Of a stretch of DNA of 9,371 nt, positions 1 through 5,333 are shown one piece after another. Each line of letters begins with the position of its first letter. Within the stretch, counting starts at the first letter, position 1. The DNA is from a bacterium (lineage in GTDB: Bacteria > Verrucomicrobiota > Verrucomicrobiia > Limisphaerales > J093). Below the pieces are notes generated by a model. It ran no database searches, had not been told where the DNA came from, and worked only from the letters and a program-made list of their open reading frames with translations. The DNA lies in contig JAJXTA010000064.1 in the NCBI GenBank assembly GCA_021784265.1, positions 1 through 9,371 on the forward strand, in the 5' to 3' direction. Position numbers and translations under genes: made by a program.

Positions 1-14
1 GCCAATGTTCGCCT

Positions 15-101
15 TGGTGCCGACGGAGGGGGTCGAACCCACACACCCTTACGGGTACCAGATTTTGAGTCTAGCGCGTCTGCCAATTCCGCCACGTCGG
101 C
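15..101 (-). tRNA. tRNA-Leu (anticodon CAA)
   Basis: Read on the minus strand, this 87-nt sequence folds as a class II tRNA. It has a 7-bp acceptor stem (GCCGACG with CGTCGGC), discriminator A and an encoded CCA at 15-17. The anticodon loop is CTCAAAA, which puts anticodon CAA at 67-65 and decodes UUG as leucine. The long variable arm (ACCC-GUAA-GGGU) is the leucine/serine/tyrosine type, and the anticodon supports leucine. The T loop TTCGACC is canonical. The T stem carries one apparent U-U mismatch, which may just be my alignment. The gene reads off the left side of the window. Confidence 0.96.
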
Positions 102-111
102 TACCGCAGGG

Positions 112-139
112 AGTATGGGCGCGCGGGCGTGAACCGCAA
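112..139 (-). promoter_or_regulatory. Weak candidate promoter of the tRNA-Leu gene
   Basis: On the minus strand a CATACT -10-like box (117-112) lies 10 nt before the tRNA 5' end. A TTGCGG -35-like box (139-134) lies 16 nt further up. The boxes match the sigma70 consensus at 4/6 and 3/6. The position is right for a short tRNA leader but the sequence match is poor. Confidence 0.3.
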
Positions 140-157
140 GCTCATTCCCCAGCGCCA

Positions 158-195
158 TGAAATACCCGCCCAGGCGTGCCTGGCCGGGTACTTCA
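158..195. repeat. Near-perfect inverted repeat between tRNA-Leu and toxin-antitoxin module 1
   Basis: The arms at 158-174 and 179-195 can pair at 15 of 17 positions around a CGTG tetraloop (core CCAGG-CGTG-CCTGG, outer TACCCG/CGGGTA). It sits between two divergent transcription units. There is no T-tract on either side, so it is not a standard intrinsic terminator. It could be a protein-binding palindrome or a member of a dispersed repeat family. Only the pairing is certain. Confidence 0.6.
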
Positions 196-220
196 CGACG
201 CTGATGAGACCTTCCACTCC

Positions 221-250
221 TTTACAACGTTGCCCCGTCCGCGCTAAAAT
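221..250 (+). promoter_or_regulatory. sigma70-like promoter of toxin-antitoxin module 1
   Basis: TTTACA (221-226, 5/6 to consensus) is separated by 18 bp from TAAAAT (245-250, 5/6). A start site about 7 nt after the -10 box would fall on the GTG start codon at 257, so the transcript is predicted to be leaderless or nearly so. This explains the lack of a Shine-Dalgarno sequence and supports the GTG start. Confidence 0.7.
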
Positions 251-256
251 ACCGGT

Positions 257-475
257 GTGAACGCAACGACGGCACAACTCGAACGCTCGATCCGCGAACT
301 CTCCGTCGAGGAGAGGCTCGCCCTCCACGAGCGCCTCGTTGCGACGGTCCTCGACGAAGAGGAAGCCAGAGGTCTTGAACCGGGCTTTCGTCGCGACATC
401 GAGCGGCGGGTCAACGACGTCCGAACCGGCAAGGCCAAGGGCGTCGATGCCCTGCGGGCGCTTCGGAAGATGTAA
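257..475 (+). CDS. Putative addiction-module antitoxin (PF09720-like), module 1
   Basis: This 72-aa acidic, helical protein resembles the PF09720 'unstable antitoxin / addiction module component' family. It opens with a helix of the type QLERSIRELSVEERLALHERL and ends in a basic segment with RRDIERRVNDVRTGK followed by a short tail. Its expected role is to bind and neutralise the toxin encoded immediately downstream. I chose the GTG start at 257 because a good -10 box ends 6 nt before it and no other in-frame start fits. The stop TAA overlaps the toxin ATG by one base (TAATG), the tight coupling usual in type II modules. The family call rests on sequence character and gene context, not on a search. 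Confidence 0.85.
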   Translation: MNATTAQLERSIRELSVEERLALHERLVATVLDEEEARGLEPGFRRDIERRVNDVRTGKAKGVDALRALRKM

Positions 476-789
476 TGGCCGGCGGACGAAAAGGACTCCG
501 GCTTCATCTTGACGCGGCGGCTGAGCTTCAAACCTCAGTCGCTTTTTACCGCGACCACGGCGGCGACGAACTCGCTGACCGCCTCAAGCGGGAAGTGGCC
601 GACGTCCTCACCACCATCAGGAGCGATCCGGAACGGTTCCCATTCGTGCGGGAGCTTCAAGGCGTGCAGCGTGCCCGGCTCCGGCGGTTTCCGTTCTCCA
701 TCCTCTACGTCAACAACCCCGGCCGCCTTTGGGTGGTGGCCGTGGCTCATGGGAGCCGCAGGCCCGGGTACTGGCAGGAGCGGCTGTGA
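475..789 (+). CDS. RelE/ParE-family toxin, module 1
   Basis: This is a 104-aa toxin of the RelE/ParE superfamily. Diagnostic features are the helical N-terminus with AELQTSVAFYRDHG, the helix ADRLKREVADVLTTI, the RFPFVRELQGVQRARLRRFPFSILY strand region with its basic residues, and the C-terminal strand ending VAVAHGSRRPGYWQERL. That ending matches the H-x-x-R-x-P-x-Y-W-x-x-R pattern common in ParE-like proteins. Members act in the cytoplasm, either as ribosome-dependent mRNA nucleases (RelE) or as gyrase poisons (ParE); the sequence alone does not say which. The ATG overlaps the antitoxin stop, so the two are co-translated. The length is normal and nothing looks truncated. Confidence 0.9.
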   Translation: MAGGRKGLRLHLDAAAELQTSVAFYRDHGGDELADRLKREVADVLTTIRSDPERFPFVRELQGVQRARLRRFPFSILYVNNPGRLWVVAVAHGSRRPGYWQERL

Positions 790-826
790 CCTGAAGCGGG
801 CCGCGCTTTGCGAGCGTGCGACTGTT

Positions 827-853
827 CCGTAGTTTGTGTTCTCCACCCTACGG
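827..853. repeat. Short inverted repeat after toxin 1
   Basis: CCGTAG (827-832) and CTACGG (848-853) are perfect inverted arms with a 15-nt loop. They lie 38 nt after the toxin 1 stop and 50 nt before the next likely start. There is no T-tract. This could be a weak terminator or an operator for the downstream gene, and the evidence is thin. Confidence 0.3.
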
Positions 854-902
854 CGCATTGACGGTTCGCAGCGACCACACGCGGTTCGCTGCCTTCAACC
901 CC

Positions 903-1451
903 ATGAACCTGACCTCGATCAGTTCGTCTGAGTTCCGACGCATCGCCAAACCCCTTGAACGGCGCGAAGCCATCCGGGCGCGGGTCGCCGAGATCGAGGC
1001 CGAACTGTCGGCCACGGGCAGCGACGCCGCGGCGCCCGCGACGGCGTCCGTCCCCGGCAAACCCCGGCGGAAAGTGAAGGGAGCCGAACGCGGCGCCACA
1101 AAGGCGGCCATCATCGGACTGCTCAAGGCGGCAGGCACGCGCGGGCTCAAGGTCGGGGCGATCGGCGACAGACTTGGCGTTACATATTCCAACGTCTGGG
1201 TGTGGTTCTTCTCGACCGGCAAACGGGTGAAAGAGATCGAGAAACTCGGGCGGGGGACGTACGCCTGGGTGGGGGGAGTAGGTTGCCGCCGTTCCTTGCG
1301 CCCGTCCGCCGTTGTGGTACAATGGGCACACCATGAGCACGAGCGAGATCATCAAAGAGATCAAGACGCTTCCGCTCGGGGAGCAGAAGGCGGTGCTGAG
1401 GGTCCTGAGCGAGGGACTCGAAGAGGACTTCGACGCCAGGCTGTACGATGA
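903..1451 (+). CDS. Small hypothetical protein with C-terminal helix-turn-helix-like segment; tail probably read-through
   Basis: I see a 182-aa frame from ATG 903. An upstream GTG at 816 is possible but gives an unconvincing extension. Residues 1-40 are a charged helix (EFRRIAKPLERREAIRARVAEIEAEL). An Ala/Pro/Lys-rich linker follows. Residues about 66-124 look like a small winged-helix fold (KAAIIGLLKAAG, VGAIGDRLGVTYSNVWVWF, then basic STGKRVKEIEKLGRGTYAWVG). I recall similar small proteins in Verrucomicrobiota but cannot name a family. A DNA-binding role is inference only. After YAWVG the frame runs on as Arg/Ala/Gln-rich sequence overlapping the next promoter and antitoxin in another frame. 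Removing one G from the G6 run at 1271-1276 would end the protein neatly as YAWVGE-stop at 1281. Confidence 0.55.
   Translation: MNLTSISSSEFRRIAKPLERREAIRARVAEIEAELSATGSDAAAPATASVPGKPRRKVKGAERGATKAAIIGLLKAAGTRGLKVGAIGDRLGVTYSNVWVWFFSTGKRVKEIEKLGRGTYAWVGGVGCRRSLRPSAVVVQWAHHEHERDHQRDQDASARGAEGGAEGPERGTRRGLRRQAVR
1296..1325 (+). promoter_or_regulatory. Candidate promoter and operator palindrome of module 2
   Basis: A TACAAT -10 box (1318-1323, 5/6) lies 9 nt before the ATG at 1333. A weak TTGCGC -35-like box is at 1296-1301 (16-bp spacer). The start site would fall within a few bases of the ATG. The -10 box lies within an imperfect palindrome (1309-1325, CCGTTGT-ggt-ACAATGG, 6 of 7 pairs plus a G-T). 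That is where an autorepressor would bind, although no repressor has been shown. Confidence 0.5.
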
Positions 1452-1518
1452 ACGGTCAAAGGAGCCCGACGGGTTGAACTTGGTTGAGATTCTGAGCAGC
1501 TTGAAGCGACCGGCGTGA
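1333..1518 (+). CDS. Putative antitoxin, module 2
   Basis: This is a 61-aa acidic protein beginning MSTSEIIKEIKTLPLGEQKAV. The N-terminal helix is followed by a highly acidic middle (SEGLEEDFDARLYDE) and a short tail (LNLVEILSSLKRPA), a typical layout for a small antitoxin with a toxin-binding disordered tail. The identification depends mainly on its position: its TGA overlaps the GTG start of a RelE-like toxin (GTGA). I did not use an upstream TTG at 1312, because it precedes the predicted transcription start. The ATG is only 9 nt after a good -10 box. The antitoxin family is not certain. Confidence 0.75.
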   Translation: MSTSEIIKEIKTLPLGEQKAVLRVLSEGLEEDFDARLYDERSKEPDGLNLVEILSSLKRPA

Positions 1519-1769
1519 GGTACTCGGTCGTCTTCAAGCCGTCGGCGGAGCGCGGGTTTCGAGACCTCCCTCCGCAGATCCAACCCCGGCTGGCCCACGA
1601 GTTGGCCAGCCTCAGCACCGTACCGCGTCCTCCCGGCTGCGCCAAACTCAAGGCCCGGCCCGACTTCCGCATCCGGGTCGCAGACTACCGCGTCATTTGC
1701 GCGGTGGACGACGAGGCTAGGATCGTCCGGATTCTTGCGGTTGGCAACCGCCGCGACATCTACCGGTAG
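1515..1769 (+). CDS. RelE/ParE-family toxin, module 2
   Basis: This 84-aa protein has the compact RelE layout. It begins with strand MRYSVVFKPSAERGFRDL, followed by the helix pair PQIQPRLAHELASLS, the conserved KLKARPDFRIRVADYRVICAVDD core, and the C-terminal strand VRILAVGNRRDIYR. The R-[IV]-R-x-x-D-Y-R-[VI] and 'G-x-R-x-x-[IV]-Y' elements are hallmarks of RelE-type mRNA interferases, so a ribosome-dependent RNase role is likely. The GTG start overlaps the antitoxin stop by four bases, indicating coupled translation. It is shorter than toxin 1 and only distantly similar to it, so the two modules are not a recent duplication. The stop codon is TAG. Confidence 0.9.
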   Translation: MRYSVVFKPSAERGFRDLPPQIQPRLAHELASLSTVPRPPGCAKLKARPDFRIRVADYRVICAVDDEARIVRILAVGNRRDIYR

Positions 1770-2243
1770 CAGCAGGTGCTCGCGCGTCTGGGAGGGGGCA
1801 ATCGACGAACATCGGGTGGTGGGCAGGCCTTCGCCCATCCTTGGCTGGCGATTACTTTTAGCGCACGGGGCTCGGACGTTACACCACGCGACGATTGGAC
1901 TTCCACCTGCCCACTGGCGCGGGCTTTGAGCCGTCTTCCCAGAGCTGCTAAGGAAGACAGCCTCAGCCGGTCAAGGTGGTCGTCGTTGGGATCGGTCCCG
2001 GCGTGGCGCTCCGGCCCTCCCTCTGCCTCGGCCTGGGCGGGGCAGGGACCGGTTGAAGAGCCGCATCTCTTTGGATCTCCGGCACGAGGGCGCAGCCCGG
2101 GGCGAAGAAGCCCGTTGTGCCCGCGCTGGGTGGCGGAATATAGTTCGTGGGTGCATTCTCGGACTGGATTGATACGGCCGCCGCCCGGTGCGGACCGGCG
2201 GCGGGCGGACGGAGGCGAGCGGCCCTGGACTCGCCGTGGGGCG
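1770..2243. other. Gene-poor GC-rich stretch with small hairpins
   Basis: The frame of the downstream gene stays open here back to a GTG at 1776, but the translation is Arg/Pro/Ser-rich with no protein-like pattern, so I treat it as non-coding. There is a 5-bp hairpin with wobble extension at 1818-1839. A perfect 7-bp inverted repeat GTCTTCC/GGAAGAC lies at 1933-1939 and 1952-1958 with a 12-nt loop. Distant arms CGGTCCC/GGGACCG lie at 1993-1999 and 2045-2051. None is followed by a T-tract. A possible promoter lies at 2115-2144. The stretch may hold a dispersed repeat or a decayed gene. Confidence 0.4.
2115..2144 (+). promoter_or_regulatory. Candidate promoter for the secreted protein gene
   Basis: TATAGT (2139-2144, 5/6 to -10) follows TTGTGC (2115-2120, 3/6 to -35) with an 18-bp spacer. 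The predicted start site is near 2151, where an in-frame GTG also occurs. That would be a leaderless start like module 1. Otherwise this leaves a roughly 90-nt leader before the GTG at 2244. The -35 match is weak. Confidence 0.4.
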
Positions 2244-3752
2244 GTGGGGAAGGACCCCGTCCAACACGCGGTCGTCGCCAGGCACGCCGGGCCGGCCGCG
2301 GCGCGGAATCGTTGCCGCGCGGTCCCTGGCTGGCGGGGCCTCGCAGGGTGGCTGAGAGGCTTTGGCTGGGCCTGGCTGCTCTGCCTGGGGCGCGCTGTTG
2401 CCGCGCCTCCCTCCGCGTTTTATCTCCCGGAGAATCCGCGCTTTACGATCGTGGATTCGGCGAATGCGTCGGTTCGGTTCACCCTGGACCGGACGGTCCG
2501 GCGGGACGCTCGGGGCGATCTGGTTTCGCGCTCGAGCTTTGTCGATCCGGAAGGGACCGCGATGGGCTGGCACGACTTCGGCAACCTCGAGGGGCCCGGT
2601 TGGGCGGCTAACGCCGTGGGGGGCGCGTGGGAGATTTACACCTGGGGGGAGTTCCTGGGGCGCCCGGAGTGGCAGACCAATGCGGTGGCCATTCTGGACC
2701 ATGTGTTGCACGGCGGGTTTGTGGATCCGGCCACCGGGTTCATCCGCGGCTACCGGGAGGTGACCACCGGCAAACTCTGTCTGAATTACAAACACAACTC
2801 CGACTGGTTCTGTCCGGGGTCGATGGCGAAGGTGGCCTTTCAAATGTTGCGGTTTGCCGACGCTCTGGGCGCTGACCCGCGGGCGCGCCCGTTGCGTGAG
2901 CTCGCCACGCGCTGCGCGGCCTGGATCCGCGCGCGGGTCGAACCGGTGCCCAACGGCTGGTTTCCACGCCGCACCACGGCGCAGGGGCGGATCTACCGCC
3001 GCTCACCTGAGGGCGGTGCGGACCCCTTGTGGCAAAGCTCGGCTGACGGGCTGTTCATCGTGCAGTTGGAAGCCGCGCTGACGGAACGGAAGCTGGCGGA
3101 CTACCGCGCCGCGCTCGAGGCTGCGAGCGCGGTGTTCCTGAAGGCCGGCGGCATCTTCGGCAGCATCAACCATGACACCTACGACCCCCAGGAGAACGTG
3201 GCGTATTCGGTGGCCTTTCGCACGTGGTTGAGCACGGCCACCGTGCTGCGGGATGAGCCGCTCCGCCAGTTCGCCTACGACCACTGTCTGGCGGGGCTGG
3301 AGCGGTTCCAGATGCGCGAAGACCGGCATGGCGTGGCCACCCGCGGGCTGCTCTATATGGAGGACTCGTGGGATACGGCCTACCTGTGGGAGAACGCCGA
3401 AGCCGCGCTCGCCTACTTCGAAGCCGCCCGCGACAACCGCCGCCGCGACCCCGAGCGGAGCGTGACGTACGAGAAGGACGGCTTAACCATTTTGCGGGCG
3501 ATTGCCAAACATCATTATGGCCCCTACGGATTCCTGACCGAAGGAGTGGATTGGAACAACCACGTGGGCCAGCAGCACCACCTCGATCAAGCCCGGTTCG
3601 GCGCCATCCGCTACACCGAGCCGTTCCTGAACAACCAGCACCTCGTCGAGCCGACGCTCTTCTACCTGAAGCATTTGGCGCGGCGGACGCGCCATGCCGG
3701 CCGGACCGAGTGGCGGGACCTGGAGGGCAATCTCCTCCTGGCGCGTCCTTAG
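2244..3752 (+). CDS. Putative secreted helical protein, possibly (alpha/alpha)6-barrel glycosidase-like
   Basis: From GTG 2244 this is 502 aa. Residues about 21-36 are basic and 37-49 hydrophobic (GFGWAWLLCLG). A likely signal peptidase I site follows near residues 51-54 (AVAA), so the protein is probably exported. The mature part is alpha-helical and rich in Trp, Tyr, Asp and Glu. Clusters include WEIYTWGEFLG, YKHNSDWFCPGSMAKVA, SSADGLFIVQLEAAL, INHDTYDPQENVAYSVAFR, MEDSWDTAYLWENAEAALAY and DWNNHVGQQHH. This pattern of repeated helix pairs with aromatic/acidic loops recalls six-hairpin glycosidases or lyases, but I do not recognise the family and cannot assign catalytic residues. The start is uncertain: GTG 2151 would add 31 residues. 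The gene stands alone between module 2 and the flagellar operon and has a TAG stop. Confidence 0.65.
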   Translation: MGKDPVQHAVVARHAGPAAARNRCRAVPGWRGLAGWLRGFGWAWLLCLGRAVAAPPSAFYLPENPRFTIVDSANASVRFTLDRTVRRDARGDLVSRSSFVDPEGTAMGWHDFGNLEGPGWAANAVGGAWEIYTWGEFLGRPEWQTNAVAILDHVLHGGFVDPATGFIRGYREVTTGKLCLNYKHNSDWFCPGSMAKVAFQMLRFADALGADPRARPLRELATRCAAWIRARVEPVPNGWFPRRTTAQGRIYRRSPEGGADPLWQSSADGLFIVQLEAALTERKLADYRAALEAASAVFLKAGGIFGSINHDTYDPQENVAYSVAFRTWLSTATVLRDEPLRQFAYDHCLAGLERFQMREDRHGVATRGLLYMEDSWDTAYLWENAEAALAYFEAARDNRRRDPERSVTYEKDGLTILRAIAKHHYGPYGFLTEGVDWNNHVGQQHHLDQARFGAIRYTEPFLNNQHLVEPTLFYLKHLARRTRHAGRTEWRDLEGNLLLARP

Positions 3753-3766
3753 CCGGCGACACGACC

Positions 3767-3804
3767 ACGCACCGCGGGGGGCACGGTGCGTCTCATTCTG
3801 AGAC
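3767..3804 (+). terminator. Two adjacent hairpins after the secreted protein gene (possible transcript end)
   Basis: The first stem is ACGCACCG (3767-3774) with CGGTGCGT (3784-3791), 8 bp around a 9-nt G-rich loop. The second is GTCTCA-TTC-TGAGAC (3790-3804), 6 bp with a 3-nt loop. It shares two bases with the first, so the two are mutually exclusive at that edge. They begin 14 nt after the stop. There is no T-tract, so if they end transcription the mechanism is not the standard intrinsic one. They could instead protect the mRNA 3' end. Confidence 0.5.
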
Positions 3805-3938
3805 ACGGCGCGGGGGGAGGAGGGGCGATTGCCTCGCGGTCAACCTTGCCTAGTCGTCCCTCGGCGGGTGGCAACAAATTCCCCAAAAGCTCCTCGGCCA
3901 AGCGTCGGAGGGTGTGGTTTTACAGGGGAAACGGGTGA

Positions 3939-3954
3939 TGGCACACCGGCTGCT
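3939..3954 (+). promoter_or_regulatory. sigma54-type (-24/-12) promoter of the flagellar operon
   Basis: TGGCAC-N5-CTGCT has the invariant GG (3940-3941) and GC (3952-3953) exactly 10 nt apart and matches the RpoN consensus TGGCAC-N5-TTGC at all but one key position. The predicted start site is about 3965, 16 nt before the flgB ATG. sigma54 control of flagellar genes is well known in several phyla. If real, a cognate enhancer-binding ATPase should be encoded elsewhere. No sigma70 promoter of comparable quality was seen before flgB. Confidence 0.65.
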
Positions 3955-3980
3955 CACCGAGGGACGGAATTGTCTGAGTT

Positions 3981-4364
3981 ATGATCGACTCACTCTTCAA
4001 CAACTCGGCCTACGTGGCGACCAAGAAGATGCTCGACGCCACGGCGCTGCGCCAGGAGGCGATCGCCAGCAATCTGGCGAACCTCGAGAAGCCGAACTAC
4101 AAGCGGCTGGATGTGGCGCCGTCATTTACGGCCAGTTTGCAGCAGGCGATTGCCGCCGGGGACCCCGAGCGGGTGGCCGGGTTGCAGCCGCAGTTGGCCG
4201 TCGATACCACGGCGGTGGCGCGCAACAAGGACGGGAACACGGTGCAGTTGGAGAGCGAGTTGACGCATCTGAACCAAAACACGCTGGAACACAGCCTGGA
4301 GACGCAACTGGTGAGCACGTCGTTGTTGCGTCTGCGCCAGGCCATCACTGGCACTGTGGTCTAA
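3981..4364 (+). CDS. flgB: Flagellar basal-body proximal rod protein FlgB
   Basis: This 127-aa rod protein is exported by the flagellar type III system and polymerises in the periplasm just above the MS ring. The signature is the N-terminal rod/hook motif: a helix (LDATALRQEAIASNLAN) followed by NLEKPNYKR, with ASNLAN-x3-P-x-YK at residues 29-41. It is the FlgB-type variant of the NxANxxTPGYK motif. The C-terminal helix (NTLEHSLETQLVSTSLLRLRQAITG) packs against it in the family. Length is normal (about 130 aa). It is the first gene of the operon; the ATG is 16 nt after the predicted sigma54 start site, with only a weak ribosome-binding sequence. flgC begins 11 nt downstream. Confidence 0.95.
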   Translation: MIDSLFNNSAYVATKKMLDATALRQEAIASNLANLEKPNYKRLDVAPSFTASLQQAIAAGDPERVAGLQPQLAVDTTAVARNKDGNTVQLESELTHLNQNTLEHSLETQLVSTSLLRLRQAITGTVV

Positions 4365-4375
4365 TCCCCCGCTCC

Positions 4376-4807
4376 ATGATCAACCTCCTCCCCGGCATTC
4401 AAAGCAGCTCGTCGGCCCTGGACGCCGAGCGCGTCCGCATGGAAGTGGTGTCGCAGAATATCGCCAACGCCAACGTGTCGAACTTCGAAAACGGCAAACC
4501 TTACCAGCGCCAAATTGTGCATTTTGAGTCGGCTTTGGCCGCCCAGGGAACCGGGGTGGCGGGCGAGGCCGCGCCGGAGACGGTGCAAGTGGCCAAGATC
4601 GAGAAGGATGCGAGTCCGCCGCGGATGGTGTACGACCCGAGTAATCCGGCCCACAACGCCCAAGGCTGGGTGGCCATGCCCAACATCAACGTCCACGAGG
4701 AGATGGTGGATTTGATCGCCGCCTCCCGGGCCTTCGAGGCGAACCTGGCCGTGGTCAAGAGCGCGCGGACGATGGCCATGCAAAGCCTCGCCATCGCCCG
4801 GCACTAA
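4376..4807 (+). CDS. flgC: Flagellar basal-body rod protein FlgC
   Basis: This is a 143-aa proximal rod subunit and partner of FlgB and FliE. The N-terminal motif SQNIANAN lies at residues 26-33, followed by GKPYQRQIVHFE. The C-terminal family signature (NINVHEEMVDLIAASRAFEANL) spans residues about 103-124. The residues between form the small domain seen in FlgC. Length is typical. The same frame is open upstream to 3914 but overlaps flgB and is not FlgC-like, so I use ATG 4376. No Shine-Dalgarno motif precedes it, which suggests coupling to flgB translation 11 nt upstream. Confidence 0.95.
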   Translation: MINLLPGIQSSSSALDAERVRMEVVSQNIANANVSNFENGKPYQRQIVHFESALAAQGTGVAGEAAPETVQVAKIEKDASPPRMVYDPSNPAHNAQGWVAMPNINVHEEMVDLIAASRAFEANLAVVKSARTMAMQSLAIARH

Positions 4808-4913
4808 ACGGCTCCGTCCACCCATTCGCGTGTGCCACCGTTCTCCGTCGCGCTTGCGGCGCGCGTGTTCGAGCTAAGGCTCTCGGTGCGGCAGAGCGTC
4901 ATCAAACCTGTTC

Positions 4914-5294
4914 ATGGACCCCATTGCGCTAGTGAGCAGTCTGCGGTCCGCGGCCCTGCCCGCGGAATCGCCGCTGCCGGTGGCCACCCCGAGGCTGGGC
5001 CAGCCGGGGGCCATCGGGCCGGTCGCGCCGCCAGCCCCAGGTGGGGTGGAGGGGGCGGGCGCCCCGACGCCCGAGAACGGCTTTGCGACCACCCTTGGGC
5101 GCATGGTCGAGGAGGTCAACCGCAAGCAACAGGTGGCCGATCAGACCGTGAGCAGCTTGCTGGCGGGCCAGAACGTCCCGCTGCACCAGGCCATGATCCA
5201 GGTCGAGGAGGCCAACCTCTCCTTCGAGCTCATGGTCCAGGTGCGCAACAAACTCCTGGATTCCTACCAGGAACTCATGCGGATGCAGGTCTGA
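4914..5294 (+). CDS. fliE: Flagellar hook-basal body complex protein FliE
   Basis: This 126-aa protein joins the MS ring to the proximal rod and is needed to start export. The C-terminal part is clearly FliE: FATTLGRMVEEVNRKQQVAD, then residues 90-126 with LHQAMIQVEEANLSFELMVQVRNK and the ending LLDSYQELMRMQV. Residues about 15-55 are a Pro/Gly/Ala-rich stretch of low complexity, making the protein slightly longer than the usual 100-110 aa. It lies 106 bp after flgC, the largest gap in the operon. I found no good promoter or Shine-Dalgarno sequence there. The start ATG 4914 (MDPIALVSSLRS) fits the usual short N-terminal helix. Confidence 0.93.
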   Translation: MDPIALVSSLRSAALPAESPLPVATPRLGQPGAIGPVAPPAPGGVEGAGAPTPENGFATTLGRMVEEVNRKQQVADQTVSSLLAGQNVPLHQAMIQVEEANLSFELMVQVRNKLLDSYQELMRMQV

Positions 5295-5333
5295 GCCGGG
5301 CAAGGCGCGGCGGGTGATGGGTAACGTGGCAGC

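Noticed and set aside
15..1769. Genomic island integrated at tRNA-Leu carrying the toxin-antitoxin modules
   Set aside because: Islands normally insert at the tRNA 3' end, which faces left here. The modules lie on the 5' side, and no integrase or direct repeat is visible.
747..1838. 363-aa minus-strand open frame opposite the toxin-antitoxin region
   Set aside because: It overlaps two well-supported toxin-antitoxin modules on the plus strand and shows no recognisable protein features.
2373..2400. Lipoprotein signal (cysteine in the hydrophobic segment of the secreted protein)
   Set aside because: The residues before the cysteine (AWLLC) do not fit a lipobox [LVI][ASTVI][GAS]C, and an AVAA signal peptidase I site follows.
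2244..3752. Flagellar role (e.g. peptidoglycan-cutting enzyme) for the secreted protein
   Set aside because: It has no lysozyme- or amidase-like motif, and the two hairpins and a new promoter separate it from the flagellar operon.
3980..3985. TATGAT -10-like hexamer overlapping the flgB start codon
   Set aside because: No -35 element lies at the right distance, and transcription would begin inside flgB. The sigma54 site fits better.
3914..4375. N-terminal extension of flgC across flgB
   Set aside because: The frame is open but overlaps flgB entirely and is not FlgC-like. FlgC homology begins at ATG 4376.
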